In this document: positions 32,601 through 44,600 of the stretch, one piece after another | Position numbering within the stretch: position 1 is the first letter of the stretch | How the letters are laid out: the number at the start of each line of letters is the position of its first letter | Assembly (NCBI GenBank): GCA_035041965.1 | Contig: JAPYMA010001607.1 | Coordinates: 62,001-126,000, forward strand | Length of the DNA: 64,000 nucleotides | Origin: Anisakis pegreffii | Lineage: Eukaryota > Nematoda > Chromadorea > Rhabditida > Anisakidae | Direction of reading: 5' to 3' | Made by a program: the position numbers and the translations under genes | Notes under the pieces: generated by a model | Told to the model about the DNA's origin: nothing | Databases searched by the model: none | Seen by the model: only the letters and a program-made list of their open reading frames with translations

Positions 32601-35600
32601 GCTAACTTCTTCAACGCTGATTCCTTCGCATTATTCGTCTCAGATGCGTTCTCCCGAGCGTTGTGCAACTCTTGCCGCAACGTTTGCAACTCTGTTTCCA
32701 GTGTCTTCTTTCCTGCGTCTCGTTCCACCTGCTCTTCATTAATTTTCTTCCTCATATTGCTCAACTCGGAATTCAACGCATCTTTCTCTGCGTTAGCCAT
32801 CTCTGCTCTGTCATTCTCGAGTTTCAATTTTGTCTTTAAATCAACGATTTCTAGTCGAAGACGATTGCGATTCTCGGTTTCTTTGTCAAGACTGATCTTC
32901 AGTTGGATCATCTCCTTTTTGGTTTTTGATATATCCTCTTTGCTTTCAAGCGGCTCTTTTGAAATATCTGGTGTTCTTTCCAAAACGCATAGTTCTTTGT
33001 TTTTGTGTGGATCCCCGCGCAGAGATTCGTTGAACTCAAACTCCAACTTCGTCAGACCATCTTTGAGCTGAGAGACTTCAGATTTCAACAGAGTTGCATG
33101 ATTGAGTGCTTGATCCCTCTCGCTAATAGCGGTATGAAGTTGTTTCTTCAACGATTCCAGAGCGGAAAGTTGTTGTGCCATTGATTTTCGTTGTTGCTCC
33201 GCATTCTTCAACTGCTCACGCAAGCGTTCCATTTCTGGCTTCCATTCCTTCAACTGTTTCTCCAGAGAACTTTTCTTATCCTCAGAATTTTGCAGAGTTT
33301 TTTCCAATGACTGTATCCGTTCTTTAAGTTCATTTCTACTGGCCGTTTCATCATGCTTGGCTTTTTGCAGCTTTGTTTTCAAGGAATTTGTCTCACTTTT
33401 CAGTGTCGAGAAATCAGATTTTATTTTGTTGTTCTCGAGTTCAAGTTGACGCATTCTCTGCTCGGAAATTTGTAGTTGATCACGAAGCGAGGCTTTCTCG
33501 GCCTCTGTTTGCATCTTATTCTGTTTCGTCATTCCAGCTTTCGCTTGAAGTTGAGCCATCTCTCTCCGCAATCCCAAAATAACGTCTTCATCTTCTCGAT
33601 CAGTTTGCGCCGTTTCCATTTCTGGCGATCGTTTCAACAGCAAAAGTTCTTCGTTCACATTAGCATCACCTCGAAAAGAGTCCCCAAATTGAGTGTTCAA
33701 CTCAATTAACATGTTCTTCAAAGAAACGGTTTCGTTTCTCAGTGTGGCATTGTTTTGATGGAGATCACGTTTCTCTTTTAGAGCTGATGCGAGTTTTTGC
33801 TTCATTGACTCGAGCTCGGATTTCATGCTTGTTGAACTCTTTTCAATTTCAGTCCTTGCGCTTTCTGTGTCTTCAACTTGCTTCTGCAGATCACGTTTTT
33901 CTTTTAGAGCTGATGCGAATTGTTGCTTCATCGACTCGAGCTCAGATTTCATGCTTGTTGAACTCTTTTCAGTTTCAGTCCTTGCGCTTTCTGTGTCTTC
34001 AACTTGCTTCTGCAGATCACGTTTTTCTTTTAGAGCTGATGCGAATTGTTGCTTCATCGACTCGAGCTCAGATTTCATGCTTGTTGAACTCTTTTCAGTT
34101 TCAGTCCTTGCGCTTTCTGTGTCTTCAACTTGCTTCTGCAGATCACGTTTTTCTTTTAGAGCTGATGCGAGTTGTTGCTTCACTGACTCGAGCTCAGATT
34201 TCATGCTTGTTGAACTCTTTTCAGTTTCAGTCCTTGCGCTTTCTGTGTCTTCAACTTGCTTCTGCAGATCACGTTTTTCTTTTAGAGCTGATGCGAGTTG
34301 TTGCTTCACTGACTCGAGCTCAGATTTCATGCTTGTTGAACTCTTTTCAATTTCAGTCCTTGTGCTCTCTGAGTCTTCAACTTGCTTCTGCAGTTTTTGC
34401 AATTGTAGCTGTAACTCCGTCAACTCGTTTTTCAACGTATTTTTCTCATTCTCACTCTCCAAAAGATTCTTTTGCGATGCTTCCAATCGATTTTTGAGTG
34501 ACGAAAGTTGCGCTTCATTTTGAGTGCTTTCAGTATCGTACGTACGAAGTTTGTTTTGCAAAGATTCAATTTCATGCTTCTTCTGATCCATTTCAACTGT
34601 TCGTTGTTCGGTCAATGATTCCATTTCGCTTCTCAAGCTTGCCAACGTTGATTCCACTTCTTGACTGTGCTGTTCCACACTGCTCATTTTTTCTGTGAGT
34701 GCCTTCTGTTGCACGGTAGCATCAGCCATTTTACCTTCGAGCGAACGTTTTGCGGCCTCACATTTCGATAGCTGCTTCTTGGTGTTCTCTAACTGCTTAC
34801 GCAATGTAGAAACTAAAGTGTCACTGGATGATTTCTGACTCTTAGAATCTTCAAGACTGGTCTTCAGTTGTATCATCTCCTCTTTGATTTTTGATCTTGT
34901 CGCATAATCTCGTTTCAGTTGTTCCTCATTAGATTTAATTTTCTTCCTCATATTGCTCAACTCGGAATTCAGCGCATCTTTTTCTGCAGCAGCCGTCTCT
35001 GCTCTTTCCGACGCAGCCTTCAATTTTGCGTTCAAATCGACGATTTCTTGTCGAAGACGATTGCGATCCTCGGTTTCTTTGGCAAGACTGGTCTTCAGTT
35101 GGATCATCTCCTCTTTGGTTTTTGATATATCTTCTTTGCTTTCAAGCGGCTCTTTTGAAATATCTGGCGTTCTTTCCAAAACGCACAGTTCTTTGTTTTT
35201 GTGTGGATCCCCGCTCTGAGAATGGATGAATTCAAAGTTCAACTTCACCAGACTATCGTTGAGCTGGAAAAGTTCAGATTTCAATTGAGCTGCATGACCG
35301 AGTGCTTGATCTCTTTCGCTAACAGCGATATGAAGTTGGTTCTTCAGCAGTTCTAAATCATCTTGTTCTTTCTTCTGGCTGTGAGAAGGGCTATCTGTTG
35401 CGATGCTATGCATCTGTTTGCCAATATCTAACGGTTCAGCAGTCATGTCAGAAGTTTTCTTTAAGACAGACAATTCTTTATTTCTAGATGGATCACCACG
35501 TTGAGAATCCCTGAGTTCAAATTGTAGTTTCATCATACTCTCTTTGAGCTGAGCAACCTCGAATTGTAGCTGACTGGCACGAGTTTGCGCACGGTCTTTC

Positions 35601-38600
35601 TCTTTTATGGCCATACGAAGCTGTTTTTCCAGTGGTTCCGATTCATCACGCTTCTGTTGTTGACTGTGAAGAGAGTTTTCTTCTATGCTGTGGAGTGTTT
35701 CATCAAGTATTGCAGACTGTTTCTGCAATGAACGTTTCTCAGTTTCAAGATGAGTGACATTTTTTTGTGCTTCTTCGAGTTGTTTTCGAACCGAATTTAG
35801 CTCAGCGAGAGCGTCGTTTCGTTGATGATCGATACTGTCGAGTTTTTTGTTCAGTTCGATCATTTCCTCTTTCTTTGAATTAACCATTTGTCGGATTCGA
35901 CTCTCAGCAACTTCAATTTCATGTCTCAGATTTTCTGAAATTGATTGCGCTTCGTTTCGTTGTTGCTCAGTGAAAAGTAACTTCTGTTGTAAGGCATCAC
36001 GTTCTGAGACAGCGCTGCGAAGTTGATTCTGCAGCGACGAATTTTCCGTCTTTAGATCAGATAATGCTTCAATAGGTTTTTCGGCACTACTTGACGGTTG
36101 TTGAGGCGTCAAAATGTGTTCAGTATGTACAGATTTTGCCTCTGGAGTTCTTTGACTAGTCACTTTCGCAGATGCGCTGTCGTGCTGAACAGTGCCCTCT
36201 TCGTCCATCTCAGTTGATCTCACTAGCGCCAAAAGCTCGTCATATTCGAAAGGACCACAACCTGTCGAGCCGATTTGCTCAGACGGGACGCCACTGAGAT
36301 CAGGCATCGCAGGTTTTGATGGAAGCGCCTGAACGTCACGAACGGCATCAGTCTTAACAACAGTTGCTTCCATGTCCTTTGACCTCATTCCTGAGTTTTG
36401 TACACCACGGCTGTATTCTAGAGCAGTTTCATTCTGTTTACGGAGGTTTTCATTGGTAACGCGAAGCGTTCGCAAGTCTTCATCAAGCTTTGCGAGTTTG
36501 GCTGATAAGTCCTGTTTCTCCGATTCGACTTGTTCATATTTTGATCGCTCACTCTTTAGCTCATCTTTAAGCGAAGCTATTTCAGCGCCTAATTGTCTCA
36601 ATTCACGATAACGATCGCGCATTCCGGCTGCAGATTTACCGAGTTCTTCGGTGAGTGCTGAATTTTGCTTTATCAATTCTTGTTCTGCCCTTAAATGTTC
36701 ACTTTCACTTTCTTCAAGCTGCGCTTTCAACGAGTTCACTTCTCCTTGCAATTGAAGTCGTTGTTTTTCAAAATCAGCAATTTTTTGCAGATGAACGCGT
36801 TTCTCTTCAAGTAATTTGCTCATTTCTTGATCACTCGCTCGTTTTCGGTTTTCACTCTCTGCGATTATCTCCTTCAACGACAGCAGCTCATGATTCAGCT
36901 GAGCACCTTCTGCGCTTAGACGAGCTATCTCACCGCTGCGTTCTTGTTTGGCACGATGCGTGGATTGTTCCAGTTCACTGATGTGCTTCTTCAACTGCAA
37001 ATAATCATTGATATGCATGCAAAACATTCTTCAAAGCAAACCAAAGCATCAACTTTTTTTCTGCATAATCTCACCCGATTTACAGGGATTGGATTATTAA
37101 TAACGTTGAGCGGTACCACGCACAAAAATGAAATCACAATCTTGCAGACAGTCAGAAATTATCTCATATGTGAACCCGACTTCTGATGAAAAATTGAAGT
37201 CTTAATGATAGAGCAGAACCGATGTTTCGATGCTAGATTTGCTTCATCTCATGTAGCTATCAATGGATAATGAACGAAGTATTATGCAGAACTGTTCAAT
37301 GAGGATAAACGAATTCACCAAAAACCGCTCAAGTGCAACCGACTTATCAAATACTCTTCTGCCCACACAAGCCCATTCGATACAAACAGTTCCTATGATT
37401 TGTTTAGACGGATTATCTGAATGAAACTAAAAGGTGAATGCACCACCACATTCAAGCCAAAACCAAACATTTGCGTGTGTTCATTAGTTATCATGCGCAA
37501 ACAAGAAATGCCGTGAATCATGCATGATCAGCGCCCTATTCAGTAGGGCAGCGGTGCAAAAAAAGGATTAGTTCAAACCATGCAAAATCAAAGCAATCAT
37601 TTGAAAGCATTCGACCAATGTTGAGATGCCCCATCATTCCATCGATGGTTAATTGCGACCAGTCATTGCTTTAACATTGATGATTGTCATCTAATATCCA
37701 GAATCAAAACAATGAGTAATTAAGCAGTGAAAATACCTAATATAATTGAAAACTGACCTCGTCATTTTCTTGTTTATGACTTTCGCTAAGTTCATTGTAC
37801 CTATGCTGTAGCTCCCCTATCCGTGAGTCGCTCTCTTTTCGTAGCTCGAGGATAGCTTTCTGATGCCTCAATTCCACCTCACTGTTCTTTTGTGCGTATT
37901 CTATTTCCTAAAATTTTGCCCCACTATCATTACAATAACGTCTAGAAGCAGTGTTAGAAAGTATCGTTATTATTACAGTCACTGGTAACGGTACTATCCT
38001 CAATAATACACTTACTATTAAACATGTATTTTGCAGCTGATCAACATAATTTCAACAGTCAATCAATATCGAACTAAAATCCTGCTAAAATCCAGGTATA
38101 GAAAAAATAATGGACCTTTGTTTCCAGATCTTTTCTTAGTTTCGCCAACTCATCTTCCATCTCGCTCTTCTTAAGCGCTTTGGCTTCTTCTGAGTCTTTG
38201 AGTTCTTTCTAAAACAACAGTAAAACAGTTCATGACGAAGTAAAGGAACCATTAGTAAACTGAATGCACTGTTCTGACCTAACAACTCATAACACCAGTA
38301 ACTAATTTCATTACAAAACCATAGCTAAGACCAACCTGCACCATCTCATGTTTCTGCTGAAGTTGCTCCAGTTCATTCCGTAACGATTCAGATTTCCTTT
38401 CATTGCTCTTCAATTGATCGTTTTCCTCACGAAGTGAAAGCAACTCCTTGTTCAGTTTGTCCAGCTCTTCTTGCTTCGAACTTCAAAAAGTACCTCTCAT
38501 TCTTATTCATTCAATATCAAATCTAGTCTAAAAGAACGATGCTCTTCCAAACACATGCAGAAATTTCAATAGAAACGTTACAACATCTCAAAAGTTCGTG

Positions 38601-41600
38601 ATAAGATGATGAATAATTTTGGAATGATGAGACACTAACTTGATAGAGTCATGAGCAGTTTGTAACGAAGTTGTCAGGGTAACAACCTCATCTTCAAGGC
38701 TTGCTTTTGCTGACAGTTTTTCATTCTTTGTTTCAAGATCTTTTCGTAGCTTTGCCAACTCATCTTCCATCTCGCTCTTCTTAAGCGCTTTGGCTTCTTC
38801 TGAGTCCTTGAGTTCTTTCTAAAACAACAATAAAACAGTTCATGACGAAATAAAGGAACCATTAGTAAACTGAAGGCACTGTTCTGACGTAACAACTCAT
38901 AACACCAGTAACTAATTTCATTACAAAACCATAACTAAGACCAACCTGCATCATCTCATGTTTCTGCTGAAGTTGCTCCAGTTCATTCCGTAACGATTCA
39001 GATTTCCTTTCATTGCTCGTCAACTGATCGTTTTCCTCACGAAGTGAACGCAACTCCTTGTTCAGTCTGTCCAGCTCTTCTTGCTTCGAACTTCAAATAG
39101 TACCTCTCATTCTTATTTATGCATTCCCATAACCAGATGAGAACAATATCAAATCTAGTTTAAATGAACGATTCTCTTCCAAACACATGCAGAAATTTCA
39201 ATAGAAACGTTACAACATCTCAGGAGTTCGTGATAAGGTGATGAATAATTCGAAATGATAAGACGCTAACCTGATAGAGTCATGAGCAGTTTGTAATGAA
39301 GTTGCCAGGGTAACGACCTCATCTTCAAGGCTTGCTTTTGCTGACAGTTTTTCATTCTCGACACGCATTTGCTCAACTGTAAGCTTAGCCGTCGAGAGTT
39401 CAGCTCGAGCCACTTCAAGGTCTTTTTGCAGCGCAAACAGCTTACTTTCTGCTTCACGACTGAAACATAAACAAACTGTGATCAACTGATCACATCCCAT
39501 CTTGATAATATCAAAACATACTCAGATATTCAACCATATCATTTTCAGTCATTCTCGGTATTTTTGAAAATTTCAACTATAGATTCAGCATCTTTGCATT
39601 TCAACGCATGAATTCTTGAAGTTGGAGGAAAACTCGACAATGTTTCCATGACATCCTCTTCCCTCCCGGTTCAGACTCTCTGTAATTTCAAAATCAGCTC
39701 GAGCACTGAATATCGAACCTCGTCTCTTCCAGGTCTTTATTTGCACCTTCGAGGGATGCAATTTTCTTCGACGTTTCCTCTTCCAAATTCTCCATGCTGG
39801 ACATCTTCTCTTGCAATGAACGAACTTCTTCTTCGAGCTCTTCGATGGTTTCTCGATTCGAGCGATCTGCCTCCTAAAAAGTAACATCCTGGATAAGAAT
39901 GTAATGTTGTAATCAAGATCGCTCCTTGAAACCTCGAAATCATAAATTTACTTTATCGCACTGAAAGTATCAAACTGATTGCAAGACAAGTAAGTAGTAT
40001 TCGCTGAAATAATCGAATGATTATCGAATAATTAAATACTCACATCCGCATCATTTTCAGCCTTCTCAACTGCAGCCATCAACGTTGCATTCCGTTCGCC
40101 GGCCAGCTTCAGCTCATTGCGCAAGGTTTTCACCTGTAAAGGACGCACACTTCATAGTGATTGGTCATTTGAGACTCAATTCAACTTGAAATCTCATTGA
40201 ATATCTCTTCAAAAATGGGAAGACGTCAACGAACTTCTGTGCGATCAAATATTCATTCGCAGATCAACAATCGAACAATGATGCCATACGCACGGCTCAA
40301 GACTGATCTTCAGTAGCGGTAATTTCTCAATGTTAATTAGCAACGATACTTTGAATTCACAGGACGACAAACCTGTTCGTCGACGCCATGTTGTGCATCA
40401 AGCTGGTCTCGTAGGCTTTTAATCTCGTTCTCGAGACTTTCCACTTTCAAATTGCTCATCTTCGTTTGCAGCTGAGCTTCGGCTATCTTTACTTCTTGCT
40501 CTTTATTTTGCACTAATGATTTCTGAAATCTCATATGGGTAATAGTTCAAAGAACTGTAATACAGCAGATCTGATGAAAAAGTAATCAAGGAAATTTGCA
40601 CGAGAAAAACCGAAAATCCAATGATTCAATGCATATAATTTCTCCAGCGTCTGAATTTTTAGAGCTTACTTTCGCATCTTCTTGAGATGATTTCAACTCT
40701 GCTTCCAGCTTCTTAATTTGTTCCTCAGCTTTTCGTTGCTTTTCCTCGCTAGCTGCAATCTGTTGCTGAAGAGTTTTCGCGACATTCGCATCCTTTTCTT
40801 CCAGCTTTGCATATCTGCAGGAAGTTATAATACACATAAATACGTGTCCAACATCTGATTCAATGATACATTCGCGATCCTCCAAGCATTATACTCATCT
40901 AACATGGAACAATTCTCAACCATACGAATCAAACTAGGACTCATAATCTTTTCAACCAATCTCTTGAGTAAAAATCCCACATGAATGAGCTCGATTCTGC
41001 TTAAAACAATGAGAATTTCTAAATTATTCCGGCTCCGCTCACTTTTCTTCGTATTCTCGTGCTTCCTTCTGACTTGCCTCCAGTTGTTTTTTCAGCTCCT
41101 CGCTATCAGTTCTGCTCAATTCAACCAATTTCTTTAGGTTCACCAGCTCATTATTCATCGTTTCCTGAAAACAACGACAACCAAAATGATGCAGAAAACG
41201 TGAATGTCATTTAAATCGCTCAATAACATCTCATACGAATCAATCTCTGTTCCAAAAATTATCTCTGACTTCATCTTGCGATTCTATCTGATGAATTGAA
41301 ACAACTTTTTCATACCAATCAATCACCGAGGTTCTGATCCTCAGTTCTAAACAAAATACCAAAATGAAACTGTGAAATTTGAAGAATTCCACTCAAAATT
41401 GAGCCAAACGAAACAATTTACATGAGCTGTTTGTCGCTCGGAAAGTTTCTTCTGCAGGTTCTCGATTTGTTGGTCACGATCACCACTGGAAGACTGCAAT
41501 TGCTCAAATCGCTTTTGATGCTCGACCATCTCAGATGCTTTTTTCTCAAGCTGTAAATCACTCACTCAGATAATCTCAACGATAATCACGAATAAAAACT

Positions 41601-44600
41601 ATCACATTTGAATAATATTCATTTTCTAATACTGATTTGCTCCAACAATGGCCAAGCGTCATTGATTTTTGATGTGAGTCTCGGCATCACCATAACACTT
41701 CGGCGATATTCTTCTAATGAATGGTTAGTTTTGAAATTACGGCTCCATTTTTGCAGGAAACTTTATACAAAAATGGTCACTGAAACATTGATTGTGCTCA
41801 GTTGTTAAACTTCTTTGATAATTCCTTGCAAAACTGATTCGGAAACTAACCTCTTTTCGATATTTCGTCAGCTGTGCTTCATTCTTGGTTGATTCATCTC
41901 TCAATGCTTCCAACTGAGAACGAAGTTCTTCCAGTTGCTTGAAAAAACAATTTCCATTTAACAGTTTCATAAGAAAGTCAAAGAGAATCATCTTTGCACT
42001 GAACGATCTTCATGTGATCTATCGTAGGCCTGTGATCTGATCAACCCTCTAAATCTTTATATCCGATATCAACTTGTGTTACTGTGATGTTTTCGCAATC
42101 CTAAACTTATCCAAAGGCGTGAAGCTTCCTTCAACAAGAATTTTCATCTCCAGCTCTATTCTCTCAATAAGTAATTCCAAGGTATCACAAATATTTGAAA
42201 TCATTACTATCGAATCAGCATCGCGCCAGTTCGATGAACAATATTCATTCTTACTGCAGATAACTTAGATCACCACATACCACTGAATATACGAACTTGC
42301 GATTTCCGACAACTGTCGGTTGATGGTGAACAAACAATTTTCAAATATAAGTTCATTAATCCCATCAATGTGATCAGCATTCACCTGATTCAGCGCAGTC
42401 TTATTTTCACTTTCTAGTACAAGTTGTTTTGCGGTGTCGGTGAGTTGCTTCTTCAGTTCAACGGTTTCATTTTCGAGTCTTGCTATCTTCGCTGCATCCG
42501 CATCGCTGGTTTTCTTTTCCTTCAAAAATTGTTAATTATCGCTCTTCTATCAATCCATCAAACCAATTCAACAGTTCACACCAGCAAAGTGAGTCATCTG
42601 TCCGAAACGATTTTATCAAATAAGATACTGTAGCTCCTTAATAAGATACTGTAGATCACTAACGCAGATCACAACAAGACATAATGTCAAAAATGAACAT
42701 GGTATACAAAATCATTTGCTGTTACATGATAAAACTTATTCAAAGGCGTTACCTGTTTAGCGAGCTTCATACTCTGCAAAGCGGCTGCTTTCATTTCGAG
42801 ATCTTGTTGCAGTGTCTCGACGTTCTCTTGAAGTTTCGACTTTTCCTCTTCAACGAACGCCAACCGTTGTTTGGCATCTTCTTTGGCCGAGTCCATCTCA
42901 AGAGATTTCCTGCGCAATTCCTCTTGCAAACTGTGAACATCATTGTTCAGTTGTGTTTGAATCTTCTGCAATTATTGAGCGGAGTTCAAATTCTTTCAAA
43001 CGATTATTGAAGAGAACACAAAGCGAGTACAGAAACGATTAGAATGAGTTGTTCCAAAAGGTTACAGTTCACATAGGATCTTACCTGTATATTGGCCAAC
43101 TGCGTTTTCAACGAATCATTTTCGGCTTGCAAAACGGCACTGGTTTGCTGATCGGCTGCATCTCGGCTTGATTCAGCCACTTGAGCAATGAGTGTGTTGA
43201 TCTGAATCAGATAATACTTCAGAATGCGAAAACACATCTCAGTGGCAAATAATAGGACGACGAGTTGACGATAAGCACGAATTCATGACTAATCTGATGA
43301 CGACAGTCAATTCCGTACTCTGAGGAATCAGTTTCAGAGAAACTGCAGAATATCACAGAGCTGTGATTCTCGAATAATCACTTCTAGTTTTGAGCAGATA
43401 TGAGGATTATTCCAGAAAACGGCAAAAAGATCTATGTGCCCGTTCATAGAAACGACAGAATTCAGGTTGAATTATATTCATCATGAAACTGGCATCCAAT
43501 ATACTGGAATACGTCGGATAACCTGTAAGAAAAGTTCCTGCTTTTCGTTCTGTTCTCGATCCAGTTGCATGGTCAGCTCACGTTTTTCCCTTTGCAACTG
43601 TTGCACGTCCATCGGTTGCTTCGACTCCAACACACGCTTCTGATTCTCCCATTGTACTCTGAATCACAATCATCATTACTGAACACAATCCAAACATAGA
43701 AACTCTTCCAGTAAGCATCCAATTATATGTCACTACTATTCAATAAATTTGATCGCATTAGATCAACGCAAGCAATTCAGTGATCACTCACAAACTCACC
43801 ACTTAGCTCGAAATCTACAGGTAGGTTCTCCTGATTTTTAAAAAATTAAATAAAAGAAGCAAAATCGCTTGGAATGTACGCAGTCATCCGAAATGTCCTA
43901 GCAAGTCAGGAACACGAAATGTATCTTTAAAGACGTCTCGACTCAGAAACTGCCTGAGTTATGGAACCAATAGGCTTGGCGATAGCAGCTACAAGTGGAT
44001 ACAATGAGCCTTCTCGGTTGTTTCAAACTAATGCTAATATTTGAGTTGTTTGTAATGGAACTGAAAGCGACTGCATTTGTGTATCTATCATGTTTATTTA
44101 TGTCATATAAATTTATCTTGCGCAAATTATATTCCATTATATCATATTTGTTTTAGTATGTACATATTTATATATGAACGTTTGCATGTTTGCTTGATAC
44201 ACAAATGAACACATCTAAATATTCGAATGTTGAAGAAAAAATGTTGTCTAAATTTTCAGACGTTGAGGAAAAAAATTAACAGAATTTTAGAATTTTGAAG
44301 AAAAATGTTATCTAAATTTTCGAATACTGAAGAAAAAACTGGTATCAGAATTTCATTTGCACCAATTTGTTTGCGCAGTGTTCATGCGGAATTGGAAGTA
44401 TGCATTTATTCACTTTTCATTTCCTTACAATCTCCCGGGCAGCTTCCGAACCCGATACAGTTCAGTGAACTCCACTGAATAACGATTTCCTCGAACTCAT
44501 GTTAAACTATCCTATCAGTCGAACGAATACGATGATATTCGCATATTTTTCTTATAACGATATTAGAAAAATATCAGAATACCGAAAAATTTGATGTGAT

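Noticed and set aside
33742..34523. Long plus-strand ORFs (up to 251 codons) with repeated Ser/Phe/Leu-rich units
   Set aside because: They are exact antisense shadows of the 42-residue repeat of the minus-strand coiled-coil exon. The minus frame is 1,793 codons long and phase-consistent with its neighbours.
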